From NCBI GenBank assembly GCA_001566295.1, contig KQ964255.1, positions 1 to 64,000 on the forward strand: 64,000 nucleotides of DNA. Direction: 5' to 3'. This document shows, piece by piece, positions 43,953 to 55,044 of the stretch. The stretch's first letter is position 1, and every line of letters begins with the position of its first letter. The notes below the pieces were generated by a model, which was not told the DNA's origin, ran no database searches, and worked only from the letters and a program-made list of their open reading frames with translations. The position numbers were made by a program, and so were the translations under genes. Source of the stretch: Microdochium bolleyi (Eukaryota > Ascomycota > Sordariomycetes > Xylariales > Microdochiaceae).

Positions 43953-45274
43953 GGTTCCGCGAGAAACAGCCTATGCGTTGCTTCGATCTCGCACCAGCAT
44001 GTCAGAACTTAGACTGAGAAAGGTTCCAATTCATGATAGGCCATATCTCTCCTTAAGGCGCTATGGTACACAGTAATGGCCAGTTAGGTGCGTCGCACCA
44101 CTATTCACGCAATTTATGTTCACGCTGTGTCGGCGACTGCTGGAAGTCTAGAGGCGATTGACGGAATCAAACTGCAAATGTTAATAATGTCGTTGACAAC
44201 GACCGCCTTTGCCGCCAGAGGTTTGAGAAGCAAACTGGCTTTGCATCTGAGTTGTGTTGCCTCCTTCTGTGCTGCCTCAGTCTTAATTTCAGGTCACGAA
44301 AACTATCAGCATGTTGCCTACACCCCTGGAAGGCGTCAACAGAAACAAAATAGTCTTGGGAAGGCCTAGTGTGAAAAAGTCGCAAGAGTGACCCAGCACA
44401 AATGAGTTCCTGAGGTTGAACGATCGCCATCATCCCCACCTTGCCGACAACGGTCTGGACATACCCTTGACTCCAGGTGAGAGCTTCCATATCAGCTTCA
44501 AAGCATGGCATGGCCTTCTGGTCTAGTGATGGCAGCACTCTCTCTCGGAGCAGTTCCAAAATCTTCTGGGCAAGCGGAAGCAGAATCTTCTGACCAAGCT
44601 CAGGGCAGATTCATCCCCGACATTCCGGAAGGCATCGACCCTTTTTTTCTACTCCTGCATGGTCAACAGCAACAAACCCATCAACTAAAGGCCGTCCAAC
44701 ATCGTTTTCGCCGTTACTGCCAACGTCTACCGGGCTAGCGATCGCTGTCCCATTTTCATAAGTCACATCACTCAGACAAAGCAGGAGGATGTTGCTAATG
44801 TGCTATTGAGTTCTTAGAAGTCACAGATGCTGGAGAGGGAGGGCAAGTGCCTGGCATGTGACCACAAGAATCATTGTATAAAGTTGACCTATGTGGTCCT
44901 TCGCTTCTACTTCACGCTGGACGTTAGGAAGTTTGAGGTTTCTCAGCTTAACCAGACGAGTAAGGTCACGGTAGTTGAGTCCTGGCTCCAACTCAAGGCA
45001 TTGTGCAACTTTCTAACTGCGTAAAGAACGTCTCGATTCACTCTCATTGCGTAAGATACAATTGCGTTTCATTGCTGACACTTGGAATTAGCGCCATGAG
45101 CCTTGGACGTGTACGCAGTCACCAACGCTGTTCGCAGCAGCCATGTACCACGTCACACGATTCGACTTCTTTGTGTGATTTCCCCGCGTTCCTTCGAATA
45201 ATACTCAGCTTCATCCTCTGTTATCGCATTTTCAATAACCGTATCACGAGAAGACAAAGACATCAAGAATCAAG

Positions 45275-45418
45275 ATGCCGTCTCGCAAGAAGCGTAACCC
45301 GCTCGCTTATGGCCCACCGGTCACGCCAGTGTCATCTGTACGAGGTCCAGGTAGGCGTGCCCCTTCACAAGCTGGAAGGAAGTCGTGGCACGATATTGCA
45401 CAATATCGCTCTTCTTGA
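45275..45418 (+). other. Short basic open frame before gene D
   Basis: 47 codons starting MPSRKKRNPLAYGPPV, rich in Arg, Pro and Ser. It lies about 190 bp before the ATG of gene D in the same direction. It could be an upstream ORF, an unrecognised first exon or chance; too short to support as a gene. Confidence 0.2.
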
Positions 45419-45504
45419 AAGAGAGCTTCGTTACCTCTGCCTCTTTGTCTGTGGCCGCGTGTGGCCATGCCGTCAGAGAAGGAGCAAATGGTCATCCAAC
45501 AGTG

Positions 45505-45514
45505 ACTTTAAAAA
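45505..45514 (+). promoter_or_regulatory. TATA-like element of tandem-family gene D
   Basis: CTTTAAAAAC, TTTAAAAA core, about 100 bp before the ATG at 45611. Weaker match than those of B and C. Confidence 0.3.
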
Positions 45515-45610
45515 CAAGCGAGATCCATTCTTCCCTTGAGACTCTCTTAGCATAACGAACACAACACTAATCTCAAACAACCCGATCCAGCTCGCAACTC
45601 GATACCAAAC

Positions 45611-46274
45611 ATGCCTACCTTGCTGAATCAAGCCATGCACGCCGCGAGAATCGCGCCGGGCAAGAACGTCAAGCTTGAACAGGTAGATAAGAAGTACGAG
45701 CTCACCGAGGCACAAGAGAAGTCGATGGTGCGCTTCCACCACCACGAAAACGCACCGGACTTCAGGATCATCATGTGTGTCGCCCCGGGCGCCGCATGGA
45801 TCAGCGGCGCCGCCTACGTCGTCGACGGGTTTCTTATCAACCAGAAGACAAAGATGACCAAGCGCATCTCGGTCGAGGCGAAGAGCATAGAGACTGTGCG
45901 CACTAAGGATACGAACGCGTATCTTGTCTTCCATTTCTTCGCAGCTCCAGGCGCGTACTTCTTTGAGGTCCCGCAGCTGAAGACGAAGCTCACGGTGAAC
46001 GTCTACCCGGTGGGATCGCTCGTGTCGCGTAAGTTTCAAGTTACTCGGACATATTATCTATCACCGTGCACGTGGCTGACCATTCTCCTTGTATTTTGTT
46101 CATGTAGCGACGTCATTCTCGCCGGGCACGTACTATAACATCAAGTATTGTCCCAAGTTTGACGTGGACTTCAAGCGTCCTGATGTAGTATCGGCGCTTT
46201 ACGAAGAAAACGTAGTGGCACCGCGGAAAGCACCACGCGAACCCTCACCCAAGGGGTTTGACGAGTCGAAATGA
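45611..46274 (+). CDS. Tandem-family protein D, unknown function
   Basis: Exons 45611-46028 and 46108-46274, 79-nt intron with GCTGAC branch site, phase 1, 194 residues. Shortest member. Core: APDFRIIMCVAPGAAWISGA, YVVDGFLINQKTKMTKR, then AYLVFHFFAAPGAYFFEVPQ and strands KLTVNVYPV just before the intron, in the place of the WAFYLS segment of A/B. Exon 2 (TSFSPGTYYNIKYCPKFDVD) shares the TYY and KCP/KYCP features with B and C exon 2s. A basic Pro-rich tail ends it. No signal peptide or membrane span. The conserved beta-strand pattern suggests a small all-beta fold (inference). Function unknown. Confidence 0.75.
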
Positions 46275-47222
46275 ATGCAGCGCCCTTCACAGAGACCTGC
46301 GCACGGGGTCAGGGGGCACTGGAGCAGCCGCTGTTCAGGGGTGTGAGAAGAGTCAAGGCAGACCATCACCATTTTATTGCCGGATTTTCCCGATGGAGCG
46401 TCCACTGAGATGTCCGGACGCATTTCCCAGAGTCAGGGATTGGCCTTCCCTCTTCTCTTTGCCCTTTCGCAACTCCCCTTGCCCTTGGCTAGTTTTTTTC
46501 TTTGGTCCAGGCTGCTCTCATATCTGTCGGTCTTATGTCTCCGGCACGTTCCGCTCTTTCATGGCATCTTTCTGGATTCTTTGTTTTCCTGCCTTTCATC
46601 TTTATAGTATTTTGTTTCCTGTCCTCATCTGCCACCTTCGTTTCCACAACAGCTCAAATCAAGCCAATCGTTCCACGCCAAGTCTTTCGTGCCAACATGC
46701 AAGTGACAAGCTTGAATGTGTTATCATCTACCTTAGAAACATCCCTTGTGTATGCTTCGATGAGAGCAGACACCCCTCTAGATCCGCAGTGTTGAGGTCG
46801 TCAGGAGCCCGGCTCACCCGGAGCCGCAACGCCGCCGGCTCGGCCCCACTTCCACCGGCCCCTGCTCCGGGCCCTCTCCGCCCCCAAATTCGAGCGCATC
46901 ATTCACTTTTTCAGCGGGTCCAAAGCTCAACCACAAGGGACCGTCAATCGCAAGCATCACCAACCGCGCGAGCACAGCCGACGACATCACGACTTCGACT
47001 GCACGACGACACGTTCGACCATACGCCAAGACCAGCACTAGCCGCTCAGCGAAAGGCGACAACGACTATCTCTAACGTTCGCGCAACCGCGCCGACCAAC
47101 CTCCTGCCCGTGCGCACGACCTTAATCAATCTCACTACTACCGACATTTGTAACGATCTACACCAAGCACATCCTTCCCTCGCCGAAGGCGACCGAGAAA
47201 CTCGTAGCCAGCTACCACCATC
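46275..47222. other. Gene-free stretch
   Basis: Promoter and probably 5' UTR of the Cbp6 gene. A 350-codon frame (46258-47310) that spans it is Ser/Pro/Arg-rich, overlaps the first Cbp6 exon in another frame and is treated as chance. Confidence 0.45.
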
Positions 47223-47946
47223 ATGTCGCGTCAGGCCATCGTACGCTACCCTCCTGCACTCACTCACCTCTTCCCACCACTTGCCCACAGCCTTCAAAGT
47301 CACCAGCTAAACCCCACCACCACATAGAGCGGCCAGCGCCACGTCCTCCGCGCCCTCGCGCAGTGGCCCAAGGACACGGTCCGCCCGCAGATCCAGTTCC
47401 AGGACATCCTCGCGAAGCGCTTCGAGTCTCCTGCATCGTCCTCGCCTTCTTCCCCCACCACCACAGCATCCGGCACGGCTGCCGCCGCTCCGTCATCAAC
47501 GACCCCGAAGTCATTCACAGCCGCGGCATCCGGCGCAACCTCGACGCCACCGCCGTCAGCAACGGCCGCAAGGCAGCTATCGGAGCAGGAACTCCTGCTA
47601 CAGGCCAATGCGCTGTACTCGCTGCTGAACGACAGATATAAGCGCAAGGTACGTCCCCGAGGCCCCCCAGAAACCATCGATTTACGCAGCATCCGCACCA
47701 TCATATCATGTCCAAAAAGACATGGCGTTGATTGAACATGAAGGGAATCTCTGCCCTCTTAAAATGTGTGTCAATTGCTGACGCAGATTTAAAAAAAAAC
47801 AGTATCCGATACAGCACGGCCTGCTCTCCCCGCGCAGCAAGCCCACGTACTTCACCGACCTGGTCCGGGAGCTCGAGGAAGGCCCCAAGAGATCCGTGTT
47901 CGAGCGGTTCGTGGTGCGGATGAAGGGTCTCGTGCGGTATCAGTAG
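47223..47946 (+). CDS. Complex III assembly factor, Cbp6/UQCC2 family
   Basis: Exons 47223-47240 (six codons), 47328-47648 and 47803-47946, introns of 87 and 154 nt, 160 residues. After MSRQAI the chain reads RHVLRALAQWPKDTVRPQIQ and ILAKRF, then a Ser/Thr/Ala-rich variable linker (about 35-75), then ELLLQANALYSLLNDRYKRK followed by YP and the C-terminal SKPTYFTDLVRELEEG. The WP near the N-terminus and a YK(R/H)KYP element resemble UQCC2 and yeast Cbp6, which with Cbp3 bind cytochrome b mRNA/protein during bc1 complex biogenesis in mitochondria. There is little cleavable presequence, as in small matrix assembly factors. Identification rests on short motifs and size, so the family call is moderate. 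Convergent with the citrate carrier gene. Confidence 0.72.
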
Positions 47947-48302
47947 TTTATTACGGCTGCGTCTGGTCTTTGTCCCGGCCCTGCTGTGTGCGCGTGGGTA
48001 TACCGTGGCAAGGGCGGCGGACATGCACAGAGGGCGCGGAGTATTCAGAGTGTTACGATAATTGTATGACTTCAGTGTACCTATACAAGATCCAAAGGCA
48101 GCGGCTTATGAGCATTGCTTGTGCTCAATCGTGTATGACTTGGCTGTCCGTGCTAGGATTATAAAAAATGGCACAATGAGTACCTGGATACTAAGCCAAT
48201 GGCAGATAAGGAGCCAGTGGTGTTTACGATTGAATATGCCTCTCCATTTTTGGGGTATCCATTTTTCCACAGCTACAATACACTACAAATAAGCAGATCT
48301 GT
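47947..48302. other. Short gene-free stretch between convergent genes
   Basis: 356 bp between the 3' ends of the Cbp6 and citrate carrier genes. AT-rich, as expected of 3' UTRs. Confidence 0.5.
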
Positions 48303-49362
48303 TTATATGTACCGTCCCTCCGGATCCATCTTCTGGAACAGCTCTATGCTCTTCTCGTACATGGTGAAGATGATGCCACCGCTCATGACGAGCCGAGCCA
48401 GCCGGGGCATCGCGCCGCTCCAGAACGTCAGGACGCCCTCCTGCTTGAAGATCATGGCCGCGCACCGCAGGCTGCTGCCCCCGTAGACCTCCCTGGCCTG
48501 CGGCGTCTGCATGCGTGTCTTGACCGTGTCGAGGGGCTGCGTGGTGTACACCGTAATGGCACCCGCGACGCTGCCGATTCCGAACGTCGCCACCGTGCCG
48601 AGCTTCTCCCCGGGTGCCGTGTAGCTCTCGGCGAGCTGCTTCAGGCTCGTGTAGCTGCCGAAGCGGACCGCACTGTTGGCGCTCTGCCGCGCGGCGGTGG
48701 GCACCAGCCCCTGGAAGAATCCCCGGATGCCGCGCTCGCGGGCGATGACGGGGACGGCGTGCAGGAAGCCGCGGAGGCGGGGCTTCGCGGACTTGCGGTC
48801 GTCGACGAGGGTGGTCTTGATCGACTCGGACGGTGTGACGGCGAAGAGGGACTCTGTGACACCAGCGCCAAAACCGGCCAGCACGTTCTTGGGCCCGCTG
48901 ATCTTGCCGTCGGCGTCGGCGAGGAGGCGCTTGTACTGCTCGAAGGAGAGGAACCGGATGGCGGCCTTGACCGAGTTGCCGACAATGGCGGTCGTGCAGC
49001 CTGCGTACCACTGCGCACCAAAGGGGGGAAAGGGCAGTTTCTTGCCGTCGGCGAGGTTGCGGTTCAGCTGCGTCCTTGTCTTGGCGACTGCAGCGAGCGG
49101 AGAGGTCAGTGTTAGTCAATGGACACGGCCCATTGTGGTCATTGCGCAAAGTGAGCACGCGAGCAGCTTGCTAGGGATACCAGGCAGACTGACAATCGGC
49201 AGGGTATGTGATGGCGATCTCGACACCTCCAGCGAGGGCACCGGCCAGGATGGAGCGCATGGGACTGGGCTTCTTGTTGCCTGTCGGGGAGGCGTCCTGC
49301 CTAGGGCCGGAGGCGGTCGCAAGGGACGCAGCCGAGGCGGCCGAGGAGGCGCTGGTGGCCAT
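48303..49362 (-). CDS. Mitochondrial tricarboxylate (citrate) carrier, Ctp1 type
   Basis: Exons 49194-49362 and 48303-49087, 106-nt intron (GTCAGT...CAG), 317 residues. Exchanges citrate and isocitrate for other tri/dicarboxylates across the mitochondrial inner membrane, supplying cytosolic acetyl-CoA. The three mitochondrial-carrier signatures are visible: YPADFAKTR (split by the intron), TPSESIKTTL and QPLDTVKTRM, one per repeat. The fit to Ctp1 is strong: KAAIRFLSFEQYKRLL, VLAGFGAGVTESLFAVTPSE, then FWSGAMPRLARLVMSGGIIF with TMYEK at the end. An Ala/Ser-rich N-terminus of about 35 residues precedes the first helix (SILAGALAGGVEIAITYPA). Length is typical. Confidence 0.93.
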
Positions 49363-51019
49363 GGTGGCGGAGCAGATGACGGCTGACGATGGACTGCAAC
49401 GCGATACGCCGTGCAGTGAGGGGACGCGAGGCTTGTCGTGGGCGTCGTGGGCGGTCTGGTCAGCGGCGTTGGATTGCCGTCAAGTGCTGGCGGACAAGTC
49501 AAAAAAAAGTGAAGGTTGGCTGTCGGCACTCGATTGCATCACCGGTGCAGCTTTGAGCAGCGATTGTCGGAGGCATGGGCAGAGACAGGCGCGCCAGGGT
49601 GCAGACAGCGCCGATGGCGGGCGGGCGGACGGGGGGTTCCTTCCGGCGGGGGACTGCCACTCCAGGGCGACTGCACCAGACGGCTTCTCGAGATTAACCC
49701 GGACGAACACAGCATCACGACAACAATCTCTTGTGTCCTCGTCGTTTCGGCGACCTGTTGCACTCACAGTTCCGTGTACTCAGACTTTGCCGCACCAGAC
49801 TATGGGACAAGCGGCCTCGTTTACAGATGTCGTGTTGCCATGGAGCGTGGTGCGAAACCCCACGAGCCCTCGTGACGAAGCCTAACCATCTCTGCCTGGA
49901 CGACCCCGTCGCAACATCATGATCGAGGCGTGCTCGTGTGCACAAGAGATGAAGTCATGCATGGCGACACTTGGGCCAGCAAAAGCTGGAGCCTGGTCGT
50001 GCCGGAGCGAGCGCTGAGCCGGGATGTTGCCTGCCACACAAGCACAACAATTCCATCGGGCACCCTCGGTGCACTACAACCAAGGCACCGCACCGCCCCC
50101 CGAGCTGACGCAGCCTTGGTGGTCACCACGAGACACTGGAGGCGCGTGGGCAGAACAGTCTCCAACCACCGTGGCCGCTACAGGGTCCTGTCTAGAGCTA
50201 GGCGAGCCAAAGATAGCTCTGGAGCCGCCTGTGGACGCCGGCAGTCCGGCCGTGCATGGTGACATGCGAGCGTGCTCCACGTCGCCGTGGCGATCGCGGT
50301 CCATCAGCTCCCGCCAGCTTGGCAGGGCCCATAGGTCCGCCCTATGTGACGTGTCCATGAAATGCAGCAGCCACCTGCATCCTCCTCAACTACCGAGCGC
50401 TGTCCTGTGCCTCCCGGCTGGCAGATATCTCGACCTGTCATGGTCGGCTCTTGCAATACTCTGCCCGTCACATATACCAAATCTCGCAGTCGCACCCCCA
50501 GCTCACGGCCCCGTTCCATGTACAGTGGCTGCTTTCGAACAGCTCAGCCTGCCAGCAACGAACTGTATCAGCTGTTCTCAGTACTCGCCACGCGGTCGAC
50601 AATCGTTCCAGGTTTCAAGAGGATCCCTGCAGCCACCACTTCCAGGGCCTCCAGCTTCATCAAGAGTTTCTTGGTGACGGCCTTTGTCTCAGCATTGTTC
50701 GTCACACAACAGCACGGCTCTTTGCCAATCGACTCTGCAGGACATAAATCAGTAGCACAGGCGACACACGTTCGCCCTTGACCTTGTGTCTGGAAGCTCC
50801 TGTGCCGATCTCAAATTTGTCGTCGTCTTCTGAGAAAGACCCCTATTCTTGGGTTGCCTCCCTCGACTCCAAACACCGGCAGTCACGCCCCACATTGCTT
50901 CCCCTCCATCCCCATTAGTCCCTCGAGACTTCAACGGCGCGGCTACAACACCATTGTCTCGGCACATATCCTACAACTCGACAGCATACGGTCTTGACGA
51001 CCTCACCGTCGGCCAGGAA
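49363..51019. other. Gene-free stretch
   Basis: 1.66 kb between divergent starts of the citrate carrier (minus) and the proline-rich unknown (plus). Frames up to 217 codons lack domain character. No repeat or RNA recognised. Confidence 0.5.
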
Positions 51020-52974
51020 ATGGCAGAGCACATCGAGGCTCGCTCCCTCGCCTCGCTCAACTTGCTGGCGGCGAACCCTCCGCAGTACCCCTCCGCTCCG
51101 GTCAGCCAGCGGCAAGACCCGGTGGTCCTCTACATCTCCCGTGTTCCCGGCTCTCGAGGTTAGTCTGCGTCTTGAAAATTCAGCGTCCCCGGCATAGCTG
51201 TCTACAGAACTTAGCTAACTGGTACCCAGACATCATACTCTCAACGCAAAAGCCTCAGCTCAAAAATGTCACAGCCGAGGACGTTGCACGGTCCTTGTAC
51301 TATGTACATCTCAACTCCCCAGACGACGACCTCGTCGTCTCACACGAGCACCAGAGCGCATCTCAGTCTCCTAGATCGAGCTCAGAGAGCCAGCCGATCA
51401 AGCGGAAGCCGCTACCGTTGCAAGGCCCCAGCCAACTAGGGACGAACGTCATCCAGCCTGCAGAGCTGCCAGTTACATCGCACCGGCCGGCACCAGAGCC
51501 CAGCATAGCCCATGAAGCTATCCACTCAGACACCAATGAATTGCAACCACCACCACCGCCTCCACATCTTGACCATTCTCACATTTCGAGCGAGCATGCC
51601 GCGCCATCGTCTTTCCCCCCAGTCGCACGAAAACCAGTCCCAACGACCGGTCCAGCTCCGGCTCCAAGAGGGCAGCCGCAAGTGCCCGTTGAGGCCAACC
51701 CACCGCTGCCACCTAGGAGCTACCTGACGTCACGATCGCCAAGTCCCAACTCCAGGCTTGCGCCTCCAGCCTTTGGGAGCCGGCCGGGGTCACCATCGAA
51801 GAAGGAGAAGAAGCCATTCACTCCGTTCTCGCTCACATTGATCCGGCGGGACCCGACTCAAGGCCAGCAGTGGAACGTGGGACAGGTGGCATCCTTTCAG
51901 ATGGATGACCCAGAACATCCCGAAGAGGAGCATTCGTCCACGCATGCGTCGCCTTCGATCAGCATACACCTCGAGACATCTGGCTACGCAAAATTCCGGG
52001 GCATGCCTACACGGCCGAGCTTCGGAAGCGCCGATATGCGGGTCAGCTTGGACGGCCGACCAGGCAGCGCAGGGGCTGGCTTGCTGAGCGCCTCGCACAA
52101 TCAACCGAAAAGCTCGCTCCTGGGAGGCTTCGACCGAGAGGTCATGATGTCGTACACGCCATCATTCACTACCAACATCAAGAAGATTTTTGGCGGCAAT
52201 CGTCGGGGCTCGAGGGGCTCGGAAGACGGCCCGGCGCCGGCGGTGCAGCAGACAGCGCGACCCAGTCATATCAGGGCAGGCAGCACGGGATCAATGACTT
52301 CCCTCTTCAGCGACTTCGACGGTGCCAAGCCGATCATCACCAAGGCAGCACCTGGCCTCAGGCCACGCGGCTACGTGTTCATGAGTCCATGGGATGGGCG
52401 CTGCGAGTTTGTCACTGGGAACGCCGGCCGAAGCCTCCGCTGTAACCACATTCTGCCTCAGGTCGGTGGCGGCGCGTATAACCCACTCGTGGATGGCGAA
52501 GATGGTGAGGCGGGAGGCCGCTGGCCTGCGGCCAATCTTGTTGGTCCCGGGGGTGTTGTCATCGGCAACAGGAAGAACCAAAATATTCGTGCCGTCAGCG
52601 AGCTGCGGTTCAACCTTCCGAGCAGCGAGCTACTGAGTCCCCGGGACAAGCGCGATCGAGCAACGAGCCTGGAGGGTGGAGCAGCGCGCGCCCGGGACCA
52701 GCTGCAGAGCCAGTTCAACAAGGTTGTGCAGAGCATAGAAAACCACGCCAATGGCCAGGGACCGTTCGGGCGGGGTGATTCTGATGACGACTTCTACAAC
52801 GAGGACGGGCGATTGAATCTTAGTCTGGGCCAGGAGAACGCAGGCGGTGGCAATCGTGGCAAGCGCGCCAAGATGGGCAAGCTCATCATTGCCGAGGACG
52901 GGCTGAAGATGCTCGACCTGGTTGTGGCAGCGAACGTGGGTGTCTGGTGGGCGTCGTGGGAGAAGGCCTCATAG
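51020..52974 (+). CDS. Conserved proline/serine-rich fungal protein, unknown function
   Basis: Exons 51020-51158 and 51230-52974, 71-nt intron, phase 1, 627 residues. Three parts are visible. The N-terminal 90 residues are globular (MAEHIEARSLASLNLLAANP, ending with LYYVHLN). A long disordered Pro/Ser/His-rich region follows (about 90-220). Then comes a globular part from about 220 with FTPFSLTLIRRDPTQGQQWN, and SISIHLETSGYAKF. Near 440 lies the conserved-looking GYVFMSPWDGRCEFVTGNAG, then RSLRCNHILP, LRFNLPSSELL and a helical acidic end with LKMLDLVVAANVGVWWASWE, a candidate short hydrophobic segment. No signal peptide. I recognise this as a fungal-type unnamed protein rather than a named family; function is not inferred. 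Start chosen at the ATG inside an open frame; the upstream part lacks an ATG in good context. Confidence 0.8.
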
Positions 52975-53661
52975 GGCGAGGAGGAGCAGACGAGTCTTGT
53001 TTTGGGCCAAGGATTGACGAGTACTTAGCATGCGTAGCGATTTTGATTGAGGACTGAATGTCTGGGCGTGAGATTTCCGACACAGATGGCAGCTAGACAA
53101 CCGAATCAGACACGCAGTAGTGCGTGGGAGGAAATACTCAGGTGCACTCCAATTTGACCGTCAACACAGATGCGTGACGCATAAAGATCACTGCCCCTCC
53201 AGCTCACGTTTGCAGCGCTGGTGCTGCAATGTCCGGCTATGCCGATGCTGAGCTGATGGCAGGCAATCCAACGCCAGCCACTTCTGAATGGAAAAGAGAA
53301 AACGAAAAGAATCGCAACAGGAGTGGTGTCCCATCGAAAGTGCTGCTGAGCTTAGCTACTTATCTCATTGGGGGATTTCGTAGAGCGAGTGTCATAATCA
53401 CTCTTCGCAGTATCAAGTTTCACCAGAGAAGGGACTATTGAGTGCCCCGGGGAAAAAAGGGTCGCCAGTATTTGGATGGGCAAGAAAGAGAAAGAGACTC
53501 GGCCCCTCATGTTTGCGAGGGTAGTGTTTCAAAGATGTGTATGTACATTTACATTTTCTGCCTTTCTAGTGCATAAGCAACACGTGCAAAAGGCCCCCGC
53601 CCCGAGGAGACTGTCCTGTCTTCGAACACCACTTCCGACACCCAGTGACATGTCCTGCGCC
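52975..53661. other. Gene-free stretch between convergent genes
   Basis: 687 bp between the 3' ends of the proline-rich unknown and GRIM-19. Nothing recognised; both 3' UTRs expected. Confidence 0.5.
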
Positions 53662-55044
53662 TTACTTGGTCTCGTTGGCCGGAGTGACGGCGAAGGTTGG
53701 CCGCACATATCTGTGAAAATCGTGGTTGTTAGTCTATTCATCCTACCCGACACAAGACGGCCGACTTTTCCGTGTTGGACAGCAGTAGCCGTGAATGGTG
53801 TATGGTATGACATACCTGTCAGAGTTGTAAACCTTCATGTTCTCGCCCATCAACTCCTTCTCCCGCGCCTGGTCGGCCAAGTGCCTCCGCACGAGGTCGC
53901 GGTCCTCCTCGGCCTGGAGCATGGGGATGAGGTGGATGCGTGACCACATCTTCTCGCGCGCGAGTTCGCTGTGTTACGCGCAAAAAATGACTGTTAGTCG
54001 TCCATTCATATGACCGCAGAGTCTTCAAGCGCGTCGCCTCTAATCCAGTCCTATATGGGTTCGAGGGGAAGGGGAAAAGGGACAATGTTGACGTACTTCT
54101 GCTCGCCGATGCCCTGGCCGAGCTTGTAGAAGCCGTAGATGCACACGGCGCCCATGCCGAGCAACCAGGTGCCGGGCCGCAGACCAGGGGCGGGCAGGTT
54201 GCGCTGTTGTTTAGGAGTGCATGTTAGCATCGATTCTGCCCCGTCGAAACAACGTATTCCGTAAAGCCATGGTCTGTCTGTCTGTCCGCTTGCTCTCCTA
54301 CTCGTGCTGCGCAGCCTGTCATCCGGTTTGGTCGTAATATTTGGCTCACATCACTGCCGCAGCAAAATGTGCCGTCCTGGGTCGTGCGGTGTTGCCTCAA
54401 TTTTCGCGCGACTGAGTGATCCAGGCAGAATCTTTAAAGCGGCAGGAGTGTGTCTTCTTCCGACATTCGCTCCCAGCATCGCATCGGAGTGTCTCAGCCG
54501 CCGAGAATCCAGTCCTCCCCGCCTCCGGTCGTCGAGAAGCCTCAAGGCATCGTCGTTCGCCATGCTCAATCGGGGACTGGCGATCAACTTCTGGAATACC
54601 GACACCGAAATCGAAGCCCTGATTCGAGAGCGGTGCGCCCTTGTACTTGTCGTGCGCCCCAGCATGATCGCTCCTCGCGCCAGCATCGACGCCTCCCTTG
54701 CAGCTCGAATCTCATGTTGTCCCCGTGTCGCTGAGGTACGTTGTCGCAAATGTCCGGGGCAGGCGCCGGTCGTGTGTCGTCTCGTTGAAGTCGTCGGGAT
54801 CGTTCCATTCGCAGTCTGCCCTCGAAGGCCTCCGTCTCGGGTTGTAATCGTCGTCCAAACAGCAGTTGGTCCTCCCTCATCCTCCTCCTCCTCAGGCGAC
54901 AGACAGACAGACAAACACAAAGACAGTCCCGTCCAGAAACTCCCTTCCACAGCCCTGGAGAAAAAGATCGCACGAGCATTCGTCGCTACTAACCTTGTAC
55001 TGCACGGGGCCGTAGCCGCCGATGGGGGGCATGTCCTGAGGCAT
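53662..55044 (-). CDS. Complex I accessory subunit GRIM-19 (NDUFA13)
   Basis: Four exons, 54994-55044, 54097-54203, 53816-53968 and 53662-53710, give 119 residues. Introns are 790, 128 and 105 nt. The protein starts MPQDMPPIGGYGPVQYK, continues RNLPAPGLRPGTWLLGMGAV and CIYGFYKLGQGIGEQNELAR, and ends RYVRPTFAVTPANETK. The DMPP-GGY N-terminus, one membrane span (about 31-51) and an EDRDLVRR-type helical tail match NDUFA13/GRIM-19, an essential membrane-arm/Q-module-interface subunit of NADH:ubiquinone oxidoreductase. All junctions are GT/AG and keep frame (phases 0, 2, 2). The first intron, 790 nt, is far longer than others in this window. Confidence 0.93.
54897..54914. repeat. GACA microsatellite in GRIM-19 intron 1
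   Basis: About four GACA units with small imperfections, within the long first intron. Confidence 0.7.

Larger units (their letters stand above)
43953..45610. other. Gene-free, AT-richer stretch
   Basis: 1.65 kb between members C and D. A 150-codon minus frame around 44167-44620 has protein-like character but no ATG-proximal support or family and may be a gene relic. A short basic plus frame (45275-45418) lies ahead of gene D. Confidence 0.5.

Noticed and set aside
44167..44620. Minus-strand frame with protein-like sequence between tandem genes C and D
   Set aside because: Begins after a stop, no partner exon or family found; kept only as a possible relic in findings.
46258..47310. 350-codon plus-strand frame
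   Set aside because: Low-complexity Ser/Pro/Arg composition and overlap with the Cbp6 first exon in another frame.
50024..50677. 217-codon plus-strand frame before the proline-rich unknown
   Set aside because: No domain character, Pro/Ser/Ala-rich, no splice link to the following gene.
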